Positions 1-6,935 of a DNA stretch of 8,570 bases are shown here, in pieces. The DNA is from an uncultured Candidatus Competibacteraceae bacterium (GTDB lineage Bacteria > Pseudomonadota > Gammaproteobacteria > Competibacterales > Competibacteraceae). The stretch lies in assembly GCA_937872125.1 (NCBI GenBank), contig CALMNY010000211.1:1-8570 (forward strand), read 5' to 3'. Below the pieces are notes generated by a model. It saw only the letters and a list, made by a program, of their open reading frames with translations, searched no databases and was not told the origin of the DNA. Within the stretch, counting starts at the first letter, position 1, and every line of letters begins with the position of its first letter. Both the position numbers and the translations under genes were made by a program.

Positions 1-348
1 GACCTGATCGAGAATCGGCATCGAATACCAGGAGCTCAAAAACAGCCCCATCCGCCCCCGGGGCGGCAGCTCGCGCCAGAACCGCCAGTATTCAGGTCGG
101 TCGCGCTCCTCGTCAGACGGTTCGCTGAACGCGCGGGCCATCAGCCAGCGCGAATCCATCCATTCGTGCAGCTTGTTGACGGTCTCGCTCTTGCCGGCGC
201 CGTCCACCCCGGCGAACACCACGATGACTGGAAACCGGGCGGTGCGCAGTTCCATCTGCATCAGCAACAACTCCTCTCGCAACCGGGGAACTTGCTGGTG
301 ATAGTCCTCCTTGGGCAGCGTGCGGTGCAGTTCGGCGGTTCTGAACAT
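1..348 (-). CDS. pap: Polyphosphate:AMP phosphotransferase (PPK2 family), N-terminal part, cut by the window edge
   Basis: The minus frame starting at ATG 348-346 stays open to base 1, giving the first 116 residues. The family uses polyphosphate to phosphorylate nucleotides, and the PAP branch makes ADP from AMP in the cytoplasm. The visible protein starts MFRTAELHRTLPKEDY and has a P-loop at residues 47-54 (GVDGAGKS, lysine 53), followed by NKLHEWMD, the acidic stretch SEPSDEERDRPEYWRFW and PPRGRMGLFLSSWY. This order matches the first domain of two-domain PAP proteins of about 500 residues, so about three quarters of the gene should lie left of the window. A strong ribosome binding site AAGGAG (plus-strand 354-359) sits 5 bases before the ATG and fixes the start. 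The gene is divergent from the cell-wall genes. Single-domain PPK2 is possible, but the N-terminal sequence fits PAP better. Confidence 0.88.
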   Translation of the reverse strand, partial: MFRTAELHRTLPKEDYHQQVPRLREELLLMQMELRTARFPVIVVFAGVDGAGKSETVNKLHEWMDSRWLMARAFSEPSDEERDRPEYWRFWRELPPRGRMGLFLSSWYSMPILDQV

Positions 349-517
349 CAAGGCTCCTTGGGCGTGGGCAAATACGGGGGATCGAATAGCCGGATGGATT
401 GTGAGCCGGCGGATTATGCTAATCTTAGTCGGGTTGACCGATAGACGCTCGACTCTTCCGCCTGGGTCAGGACGGCGCCCAACCGTCCTTCAGGGCAACC
501 GGGCTTAACGCAATAAG
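349..517. promoter_or_regulatory. Divergent intergenic region, probable promoters for pap and the lytic transglycosylase operon
   Basis: This gap separates two divergently oriented starts, so it must hold promoters for both sides unless transcription reads in from elsewhere. A short AT-rich patch at 411-428 stands out from the GC-rich surroundings. It offers -10-like hexamers in both directions: TAATCT at 420-425 on plus, preceded 15 bases earlier by TTGTGA at 399-404, and CATAAT on minus (plus-strand 413-418). Neither has a good -35 box at the standard distance, so the exact promoters are not assigned. No recognisable operator was seen. Confidence 0.35.
461..494 (+). other. Leader hairpin upstream of the lytic transglycosylase operon
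   Basis: AGGACGG at 469-475 and CCGTCCT at 483-489 form a perfect 7-bp stem with a 7-base loop. The stem extends imperfectly outward through CCTG (461-464) and CAGG (491-494). No T-run follows on either strand, so it is not a typical intrinsic terminator. It lies about 35 bases before the start codon of the next gene and would fall in its 5' untranslated leader if transcription starts at the AT-rich patch. A role in mRNA stability or translation control is only a possibility. Confidence 0.35.
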
Positions 518-523
518 AAGGAG
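518..523 (+). promoter_or_regulatory. Ribosome binding site of the DUF4124/SLT gene
   Basis: AAGGAG lies 6 bases before ATG 530. It is a consensus Shine-Dalgarno sequence and decides the start. It is the strongest such site among the four plus-strand genes, consistent with this being the first gene of the operon. Confidence 0.8.
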
Positions 524-529
524 AACCCC

Positions 530-1573
530 ATGCAGTGGCGGCTCTTGGCCAGTCTGATTCCGATGGCGCTCTTGCTGGCCGGTCCAGCGCGGGCGGATAT
601 CTACGCCTTCGTGGACAGCAACGGCGTTCGGCACCTCAGCAACGTCCCCAATGACCCCCGCTATAAGCTGGTGATGCGCACGCCAGCCTACCGCAAGAAC
701 TCCGCTTCAACGTCCAGCTTCGCGCCCACCAATTTATATAGCCCCGGTTCTGCTGCGCTGACGCCGCGCGCTTACTCCGCCCGCACCTACACGCCGCGCG
801 CCAGGCCCACCCGCTCGGGCCGGGTGAATGAAAGCAACCGCCAGCGGTTTACCCCCGAGATCAACCGCATCGCCGCGCAACACCGCCTTGATCCGGCGCT
901 ACTGCATGCCGTGATCAGCGCCGAATCGGCCTATAACCCCTGGGCCGTATCGCCCAAGGGCGCCATGGGCCTGATGCAGTTGATGCCGGGCACTGCCGAC
1001 CGGTTCGGCGTCAGCAATCCCTATGACCCCGTCGCCAACATGCACGGCGGCGCCCGCTATCTGCGCTGGCTGCTCGATCAGTTCAACGATACCCGGCTGG
1101 CGGTGGCCGCCTACAACGCCGGCGAGGGGGCGGTGCAGCGGTATGGCAACCAGATACCTCCCTACCGCGAAACCCAGAACTATGTCGTTAAGGTGCTGGA
1201 TTACTATCAGCAATACCGGACCGGCGGCGGCCTGTACGCCAGCAGCGCAAGTCCGCTGGCGATGAACAGCTACGGGAACGGGGGCTACTACAACAACGGA
1301 AGCTATTACGGGAGCAGCCCTTACGCGCGCAGCCCTGGCGTCGTCGTGATTACCCCGCGCCGGGGCAATCAGCCCGCCAGCCTGACCAATATCGCCGGTC
1401 AGTCTGGTTCGACCCTCACGCCGCGCACTTATCTGCGGCCGACCAATGGCCAGGTCATCGTCGGCGCCAGCGGTGGCGCTCGCAGTCCCAGTCGCCCCCC
1501 GGTTCGGATTAACCTGCCCGCCCGCTCGACTCCAGCGAGCAACGTCCCGCTGTTCGCCGGCAACGATAAGTAA
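530..1573 (+). CDS. Secreted lytic transglycosylase with DUF4124 and SLT domains
   Basis: This 347-residue protein is predicted to cleave the MurNAc-GlcNAc bond of peptidoglycan with formation of 1,6-anhydro-MurNAc. Residues 1-22 form a signal peptide (MQWRLLASLIPMALLLAGPARA) with cleavage likely before Asp23. It has no lipobox, so it should be a soluble exported protein. Residues 23-50 (DIYAFVDSNGVRHLSNVP) match DUF4124, a small domain common at the N-terminus of gammaproteobacterial envelope proteins. A Ser/Thr/Arg-rich linker leads to a family 1 SLT domain at about 105-230. Its marks are the catalytic glutamate Glu132 in AVISAESAYNP, GLMQLMP at 147-153 and AYNAGEGAV at 194-202. The remaining 117 residues have no domain I recognise: a Gly/Tyr/Asn/Ser-rich stretch (231-262), then a Pro/Arg/Ser-rich tail. 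It starts a tight run of four genes; the second transglycosylase follows after 13 bases. Domain assignment is firm, the specific role is unknown. Confidence 0.9.
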   Translation: MQWRLLASLIPMALLLAGPARADIYAFVDSNGVRHLSNVPNDPRYKLVMRTPAYRKNSASTSSFAPTNLYSPGSAALTPRAYSARTYTPRARPTRSGRVNESNRQRFTPEINRIAAQHRLDPALLHAVISAESAYNPWAVSPKGAMGLMQLMPGTADRFGVSNPYDPVANMHGGARYLRWLLDQFNDTRLAVAAYNAGEGAVQRYGNQIPPYRETQNYVVKVLDYYQQYRTGGGLYASSASPLAMNSYGNGGYYNNGSYYGSSPYARSPGVVVITPRRGNQPASLTNIAGQSGSTLTPRTYLRPTNGQVIVGASGGARSPSRPPVRINLPARSTPASNVPLFAGNDK

Positions 1574-1586
1574 TCGAAAGTAACCG

Positions 1587-3611
1587 ATGAATGCACGCCG
1601 CTCCCCGCGTGGCGCTTCTTATCTAAACCCATCCGTATCCGCTGCATCCACCGCCGCCACCCGGCGGTTTTCAGTACAACGCGGGTGGGCAGCGGTGCTG
1701 GTGATCACGCTCAGCTTTGTGGGCGGCGATGTGGGTGCAGCGGAATCGCCGTCCGGTTGGCGTGAGGCGTTTCTGACCGCCGAGCAGTCCCTGCGCGATG
1801 GCGCCGCCGTGGACCTCGCCGCGTTACGCGCCTATCCCCTCTATCCCTACCTGCGCTACCAGGAACTGAGCCGTCGCCTGCCGGAATGGCCCGCCGATGA
1901 GATCCGCCAGTTCCTGCGCGATTATGCCGATTCCCCTCTGGCCGCCCGGCTGCGCGACGCCTGGCTGCGCCAACTCGCCGCCGCCCGGCGCTGGGAGGAT
2001 TATCTCCGCGACTTCATCCCCACCCGCAATGCCGAACTGGACTGCTGGCAACGGCAGGCGCTGCTCGCCACCGACCAGGGCGAAGCAGCGCTGCGCAACT
2101 TTGCCCCGTTCTGGTTGCGCGGCGCGACGCTGCCCGCCGCCTGCGATCCGGTCATCGCCGCTTGGGGCGCACAGGGCAAACCCACGCCACAGCAACTCTG
2201 GCAACGGTTCGTTCTGGCGATGAAGGACAATAACCAGAAACTGGCGCGCGCCTTGCGAACGGCTATGCCTGTCGCCGACCAGACTTTGGCCGACCCCTGG
2301 CTGAGCGTCGCCGAGAATCCCCGCCTGCTTCTGGACGCCAGCCGGTTGAATCTGGACGACCCGCGCACCTGGGCCATCCTGAGCGACGGACTGAACCGTT
2401 GGGGTAAACGCAATCCGCTGGATGCAGCGGCGGCCCTGGATACGTTCAAGGCGCGCGCTCCGGCGCTCGCGCCGCGCCTGGCGGAGGTAGAACGGCGATT
2501 GGCGTTATGGCTCGCCAGCGACTATCACCCCAGCGCGCTGGCCCGGCTGGCAGTATTGCCAGACGCCGTCGTAGATCGTGACGTGGCGGAATGGCGGGTG
2601 CGGGTTTGCCTGCAACAGGGCGACTGGAACGCGACCCTGAGCTGGCTGGACCGGTTGCCCGCGCCGGAACGCGACAGCCCGCGCTGGCGCTACTGGCGCG
2701 GCCGGGCGCTGGAGACGCTGGGTCGGAGCGAAGAGGCCAAACCGGTTTACCAGAGCATCGCCGGCCAGCGGGATTATTACAGCTTTCTGGCCGCCGACCG
2801 GCTGGGCGCACCCTACGCCATCGCCAGCAGCCCGTTGACGATTCCGGCGACCGAACTGGAGGCGCTGCTGACCCGCTCCCCCGGCTTGCAGCGGGCGCAG
2901 GAACTGTACATTCTGGGCCGGGAGCCGGACGCCGAGACCGAATGGCGGCAGGCGACGCGAGCATTCGACCGCCCGGCGCTGCGCCAGGCCGCGCGGTTGG
3001 CCCAGCGCTGGGACTGGCACGGCCAGGCTATCGCCACCATCGCGCGGGCCGAACATTGGGACGATCTGGAGCTGCGGTTCCCGCTGGCCTGGCGGGAGGG
3101 CGTGGTCAATCAGGCCCGCGCCGGCGCGCTGGACCCCGCCTGGGTCTATGCGGTCATCCGCCAGGAAAGCGGATTTCGACCCGCCGCCCGCTCGCCGGTC
3201 GGGGCGCTGGGGCTGATGCAGATCATGCCCGCTACCGGCCGGCAAATCGCTCGGGAATTACAGGACGCGGCGGCTACCGATCCGCCCCTGCTGCAACCCG
3301 AAACCAACATTCGTTACGGCGTTCACTATTTGCGGCGGATGCTGGAACGCTTGCAGGACAACCCGGTGCTGGCCACCGCGGCCTACAATGCCGGCCCCAA
3401 CAAGGTCGCGCAATGGCTGCCCGCCCGCGCCGCCGTACCCGCCGACGTATGGGCGGAGACCATTCCCTACCGGGAAACGCGGGCCTACGTGCAGCGGGTG
3501 ATGGAATACGCCGCCATTTACCAGCGCCGCCTGGGCTTGTCGGAGCCGGAACCCACCCTTAGCGCCCGGATGAAACCGGTGCTGCCGGGAATCACCAGCG
3601 GCGCTGGCTAA
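1587..3611 (+). CDS. slt: Soluble lytic murein transglycosylase, Slt70-like
   Basis: This 674-residue protein fits the Slt70 family, periplasmic exo-lytic transglycosylases that release anhydro-muropeptides from glycan strands. After an unusually long basic N-terminal region (1-33), a hydrophobic segment at 34-49 ends in VGAA, giving likely signal cleavage after Ala52 and a mature protein near 620 residues, close to the E. coli size. Residues 53 to about 420 are helix-rich and Arg/Leu/Trp-rich, with motifs such as YPLYPYLRYQEL, WRYWRGRAL and DYYSFLAADRLG that fit the superhelical U-domain and linker. The catalytic SLT domain covers about 505-650: Glu527 in AVIRQESGF, GLMQIMP at 542-548, AYNAGP at 599-604 and IPYRETR at 626-632. 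Only weak purine-rich sequence (GAAAG, 1576-1580) precedes the ATG, and it lies 13 bases after the previous stop, so translation may be coupled. Later in-frame GTG codons would remove the signal-peptide n-region and are less likely starts. Confidence 0.93.
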   Translation: MNARRSPRGASYLNPSVSAASTAATRRFSVQRGWAAVLVITLSFVGGDVGAAESPSGWREAFLTAEQSLRDGAAVDLAALRAYPLYPYLRYQELSRRLPEWPADEIRQFLRDYADSPLAARLRDAWLRQLAAARRWEDYLRDFIPTRNAELDCWQRQALLATDQGEAALRNFAPFWLRGATLPAACDPVIAAWGAQGKPTPQQLWQRFVLAMKDNNQKLARALRTAMPVADQTLADPWLSVAENPRLLLDASRLNLDDPRTWAILSDGLNRWGKRNPLDAAAALDTFKARAPALAPRLAEVERRLALWLASDYHPSALARLAVLPDAVVDRDVAEWRVRVCLQQGDWNATLSWLDRLPAPERDSPRWRYWRGRALETLGRSEEAKPVYQSIAGQRDYYSFLAADRLGAPYAIASSPLTIPATELEALLTRSPGLQRAQELYILGREPDAETEWRQATRAFDRPALRQAARLAQRWDWHGQAIATIARAEHWDDLELRFPLAWREGVVNQARAGALDPAWVYAVIRQESGFRPAARSPVGALGLMQIMPATGRQIARELQDAAATDPPLLQPETNIRYGVHYLRRMLERLQDNPVLATAAYNAGPNKVAQWLPARAAVPADVWAETIPYRETRAYVQRVMEYAAIYQRRLGLSEPEPTLSARMKPVLPGITSGAG

Positions 3612-3627
3612 ACGGATCTGAACGCTC

Positions 3628-6276
3628 ATGACTATTCGCAACCTCGACGCCCTGTTTAAACCCGATGCGGTCGCCCTGATTTGCGGCGGCGGCGGCAGTG
3701 AGGAAGTTATCGCCCGTAATCTGATGAGTGGCGGCTTCCAGGGACCGATCATGCCGGTAGACGCCAAGCGCAATGCGCTGGCGGGCGCTCTCACGTACCA
3801 GGACATCGCTCGCCTGCCGCTGCCGCCGACGCTGGCCATCATCACCCGACCGCTGCGGGAAGCCCCCGCGCTGATTCGGCAACTGGGTGAACGCGGCGCC
3901 CGCGCGGCGTTGCTGGTCACTGAAGCCCGGGGTTTGCCGTCCACTGAACGTGCAGCTCTGGCCCAGGCGATCCTGGACGCGGCTCAACCGTATCTGTTGC
4001 GGGTGCTGGGTCCCGGTTCCCAGGGCTTCAACGTCCCCCGTTCCCGTCTCAACGTCTGCCTGAATCACCAACCGCTGCTGCCCGGCGATATCGCGTTTAT
4101 CACCGAATCCGGCACCATTGGTCAAACCGCCCTCGATCTCGGTAATCATCACGGGTTTGGGTTCAGCCATTTGATTCATCTGGGCGACGGCCTGGATGTG
4201 GATCTGGCCGATGTCCTCGATTATCTGGCGGGGGACTATCACACCCGGGCGATTTTGCTGTACCTGGAGCACATCAGCGATGCCCGCAAGTTCATGTCGG
4301 CGGCGCGGCGCGCGGCCCGCACCAAGCCGGTCATCGTGCTGAAACCCCGCCGTTACCCCGAAGAACCGGACGACGCGGTGTACGCCGCTGCCTTCCGCCG
4401 CGCCGGATTGCTGCGGGTGGATGACAGTGATGAACTGTTGCAAATGATCGAAGTGTTGAAGGCGGCCAAACGGGTGAACAGCGACCGGCTGGCCATCGTC
4501 GGCAACAGTTCCAGCATGAGCCTGCTGGCGACCGATACCCTGTATCAGTTCGGCGGTCGGCTGGCGCAGTTTTCCGAAACGACCCAGCAGGGTTTGGAGC
4601 CGCTGATCGAATCCAGCGCCCTGCCTAATCCCGTTGATCTCAGCGATCAGGCCGACGCCAGCGCCTACGGGCGGGCGCTGGACCTGGTGCTGGCCGATCC
4701 TGGCGTGGACGGCGTGCTGGTCATCAAGACGCCCAGCGCCCTCAGCGAAACCACCGCCGTCGCCGACGCCGTGATCCAGCGGCTCACCGGTAGTCGCCAT
4801 TGCATCATCGCCAGTTTTCCCGGTCCCCAGACCGGGGCCACCGCACGCCAGCGGTTGTTGAAACAACAGATACCCACCTACGAAACCGCCAGCGATGCGG
4901 TGCGCGCGTTCATGCGGATCGTACAGTACAAGCGCAATCAGGCGCTGCTGATGGAAACGCCGCCCTCGCTGCCGGAGGCGTTTACTCCGGATACCGTGGC
5001 GGCGCGGGCCATTCTCAGCCGCGCCCTGAATGAGGGGCGCGAAAGCCTCAACGAGTACGAGGCGATCCAACTGCTGGCTACCTATGGGATTCCGGTGGCG
5101 GAAACCCGGCTGGCGCGTTCTCCCGATGAAGCGGCCGCTCTGGCGGCGCAATTGCATCCGCCGGTTGCTTTGAAGATCATGTCGCCGGAAGTAGCCGCCA
5201 AATCGCAGGTCGGCGGCGTCGCCCGTTATCTGAACAGCCCGGACGCAGTGCGCCAGGCGGCGACCACAATGCTGGCGCGATTGCACGATCTGGCGCCGGC
5301 GGCCCGGTTCAACGGCTTTGTGCTCCAGCCCATCGTGGCCCGTGATGGCGCTTATGAATTGACCTTGGGCGTGCGGTCCGGCGGCGGTTTTGGGCCGGTG
5401 ATCTACTTTGGCCAGGGCGGCACCGAAAGCGAGGTGATCAACGATCTGGCCTATGGCCTGCCGCCGCTGAATCTCCATCTGGCCCGCGAGATGATGGCGC
5501 AGACCCGGATTTATCAACGGTTGCGCTACAGCCTGCTGCGCCGCGCTAACCTCAACGCCGTGGCGCTGACGCTGGTGAAAGTGTCGCAAATGGTCGTGGA
5601 CCTGAGCGAGCTGGCCGAACTGGACATCAATCCGCTGTGGGTCAACGCTCAGGGCGTGGTGGCGCTGGACGCGCGGGTGCGGCTGACGCCGACCGCCAGC
5701 GCCACGGCTTCACGGTTGGCCATTCGCCCTTATCCTTCGGCCCTGGAGGAAACCATCACCCTGGCCAACGGGCGGGAACTGCTGCTGCGTCCGGTGTTGC
5801 CCGAAGATGAACCCGCGTTGCAGGCACTGGCGCTGCGGGCCTCGCCCGAGGACTTGCGGCGGCGCTTTTTTCAGCCGATTCGGGAACTGTCGCACGACCT
5901 GGCGGCGACGCTGACCCAGATTGATTATCAGCGGGACATGGCGCTGGTGGCGGTCGGTCCCGGCGTGCCCGGCAAGGCCGAGGTCTATGGCATCATCAAT
6001 CTCAGCGCCGATCCGAGCAATGAGCGGGCGGAGTATTCCATTCTCGTGGACCGGGCGTTGATGGGTCAGGGCCTGGGCAACCGGCTGATGCGGCGCATCA
6101 TCCACTATGCCCGCGCCAATGGCATCCAGGAAATCCACGGCGAAGTGTTGACCGAAAACAAACCCATGCTGCAAATGAACCGGGCGCTGGGTTTTGCTGT
6201 CCGTAGTGATCCGGAAGATCCCGGTTTGAAACACGTGGTTTTGCCCCTCCATCAAGTTGGCCTGTCCATAGGGTGA
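3628..6276 (+). CDS. patZ: PatZ/Pat-like protein lysine acetyltransferase (acyl-CoA synthetase-like domains plus GNAT)
   Basis: This 882-residue protein matches PatZ of E. coli (886 residues) in domain order. These enzymes acetylate lysines from acetyl-CoA; the classic target is acetyl-CoA synthetase, which is thereby switched off. A CoA-binding Rossmann domain (about 5-130) is followed by succinyl-CoA-ligase-like domains (about 150-435, including LLYLEHISDARKFMSAARRA), an ATP-grasp domain (about 465-690, with PVALKIMSPEVAAKS) and a GNAT domain (about 715-875). The GNAT part shows the acetyl-CoA pyrophosphate loop GQGLGNR (813-819) and Glu802 in AEYSILV, probably the catalytic glutamate. The two phosphohistidine positions of ADP-forming synthetases are absent: the first loop (239-260) is shortened, and the usual His of HKS[D/E]VGG is Ala524. 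The large region is therefore probably ligand-sensing rather than catalytic. The gene lies 16 bases after slt with only a weak GGA upstream (3614-3616). Substrate is inferred from the family. Confidence 0.88.
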   Translation: MTIRNLDALFKPDAVALICGGGGSEEVIARNLMSGGFQGPIMPVDAKRNALAGALTYQDIARLPLPPTLAIITRPLREAPALIRQLGERGARAALLVTEARGLPSTERAALAQAILDAAQPYLLRVLGPGSQGFNVPRSRLNVCLNHQPLLPGDIAFITESGTIGQTALDLGNHHGFGFSHLIHLGDGLDVDLADVLDYLAGDYHTRAILLYLEHISDARKFMSAARRAARTKPVIVLKPRRYPEEPDDAVYAAAFRRAGLLRVDDSDELLQMIEVLKAAKRVNSDRLAIVGNSSSMSLLATDTLYQFGGRLAQFSETTQQGLEPLIESSALPNPVDLSDQADASAYGRALDLVLADPGVDGVLVIKTPSALSETTAVADAVIQRLTGSRHCIIASFPGPQTGATARQRLLKQQIPTYETASDAVRAFMRIVQYKRNQALLMETPPSLPEAFTPDTVAARAILSRALNEGRESLNEYEAIQLLATYGIPVAETRLARSPDEAAALAAQLHPPVALKIMSPEVAAKSQVGGVARYLNSPDAVRQAATTMLARLHDLAPAARFNGFVLQPIVARDGAYELTLGVRSGGGFGPVIYFGQGGTESEVINDLAYGLPPLNLHLAREMMAQTRIYQRLRYSLLRRANLNAVALTLVKVSQMVVDLSELAELDINPLWVNAQGVVALDARVRLTPTASATASRLAIRPYPSALEETITLANGRELLLRPVLPEDEPALQALALRASPEDLRRRFFQPIRELSHDLAATLTQIDYQRDMALVAVGPGVPGKAEVYGIINLSADPSNERAEYSILVDRALMGQGLGNRLMRRIIHYARANGIQEIHGEVLTENKPMLQMNRALGFAVRSDPEDPGLKHVVLPLHQVGLSIG

Positions 6277-6283
6277 ATTCCGT

Positions 6284-6667
6284 ATGAGCGAAAAGCGTCT
6301 CCTGGTTGTTGACGACGAACCTGAATTCGGTGAACTGGTGCGCAAGGTTGCCGTTGGTCTGGGCTATGAAGCGCGCGTCGCCACCAGTGGCCACGAATTT
6401 CAGGACGCCTATCGCGAGATGAATCCCACTATGATCGTGATGGACATGGTGATGCCGGAGATGGATGGCAATGAACTGGTGTTATGGTTGATGGAGCAGC
6501 GCTACGCGGCCCATCTGATCATCATCACCGGCTACAGTCCCGATTACGCCAAGGACGCCCGGGTGCTGGCGGAATTTAACGGCCTGCGGTCGGTGACGAC
6601 CTTGACCAAGCCGATTGGGCTGGCCAAGCTGCGCGAGGCGCTCAGTGTTGATTATCAGGTGGCGTGA
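6284..6667 (+). CDS. Stand-alone receiver-domain response regulator
   Basis: This 127-residue protein is a single CheY-like receiver domain with no output domain. The acidic pocket is Asp10 and Asp11 (VVDDE), the predicted phosphorylation site is Asp54 (IVMDMVMPEMDG), and the conserved Thr82 (IITG) and Lys109 (LTKP) are present. The spacing between Thr82 and Lys109 is 27 residues, against 22 in CheY, so the alpha4 region carries a small insertion (YSPDYAKDARVLAEFNG). The usual aromatic switch residue three positions before the lysine is Thr106. The protein should be cytoplasmic and act by protein-protein contact or as a phosphate relay. It starts 7 bases after the acetyltransferase stop; AGGG (6270-6273) overlapping that stop is the likely ribosome site, so co-translation is likely. 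No histidine kinase is in the window, so its partner is unknown. Confidence 0.9.
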   Translation: MSEKRLLVVDDEPEFGELVRKVAVGLGYEARVATSGHEFQDAYREMNPTMIVMDMVMPEMDGNELVLWLMEQRYAAHLIIITGYSPDYAKDARVLAEFNGLRSVTTLTKPIGLAKLREALSVDYQVA

Positions 6668-6694
6668 GAAAGCGGGAAGAGGCCGGGAGACGAC

Positions 6695-6709
6695 GCGCTT
6701 GTCAAGCGC
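6695..6709. repeat. Perfect 15-base inverted repeat after the response regulator
   Basis: GCGCTTG and CAAGCGC flank a single central T at 6702. As RNA it would fold with about five pairs and a five-base loop. It lies 28 bases after the response regulator stop, where the end of the operon transcript would be expected, but no T-run follows on either strand. It could be an mRNA 3'-end stabilising hairpin, a poor terminator or a binding site for a dimeric protein. Confidence 0.4.
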
Positions 6710-6812
6710 AGAGACCCAAGCCATGTGAAAATCTACATCCGCGATGGGGTTGCCGCGTCATCTACAATGCTTTCCGGCAACTGGACAACGGGGATTGAAA
6801 GCCGATCTTGAT

Positions 6813-6830
6813 CCGCGCCTGCTGGCGCGG
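6813..6830. terminator. GC-only hairpin, possible weak terminator
   Basis: CCGCGCC (6813-6819) and GGCGCGG (6824-6830) form a perfect 7-bp GC stem with the four-base loop TGCT. On the plus strand only a short, distant TTT (6840-6842) follows, which is a poor match to an intrinsic terminator. It sits roughly mid-way between the two convergent genes, a sensible place for transcription from either side to stop. Function is inferred from shape and position only. Confidence 0.3.
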
Positions 6831-6863
6831 CCGGCGCTGTTTGGCCTGACTGTCAATCCAGTT

Positions 6864-6935
6864 TCAGTGATTCCCCGCGATGCGGCGGCGGAACAACCCG
6901 CCGGTCTGGCCGCCGCTGAGGATCTTCTCAAGCAC
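6864..6935 (-). pseudogene. Possible remnant of a putative molybdenum-carrier (SLOG-type) protein start
   Basis: A GTG at 6935-6933 opens a frame of 23 codons before TGA. Its first 12 residues, VLEKILSGGQTG, look like the extreme N-terminus of proteins annotated as putative molybdenum carrier, which begin with a similar phrase followed by a DRAALD-like motif. Here the match ends abruptly after GGQTG, and I could not recover the rest in the other two frames. There is no good ribosome binding site. It may be a decayed fragment or chance; the short length keeps confidence low. Confidence 0.2.

Noticed and set aside
434..439. TTGACC as a -35 box for the operon
   Set aside because: The hexamer is good, but nothing resembling a -10 box lies 15-19 bases downstream (sequence there is GC-rich).
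2591..3562. A 323-codon plus-strand frame inside slt
   Set aside because: It is a shifted frame of the SLT domain region; composition is Gly/Arg/Ala-rich with no motif, and slt itself is strongly supported.
3592..5589. A 665-codon open frame on the minus strand, antisense to the acetyltransferase gene
   Set aside because: It lies within the well-supported PatZ-like gene, its product is rich in His, Arg, Gln and Gly with no recognisable domain, and it has the look of the mirror frame of a GC-rich gene.
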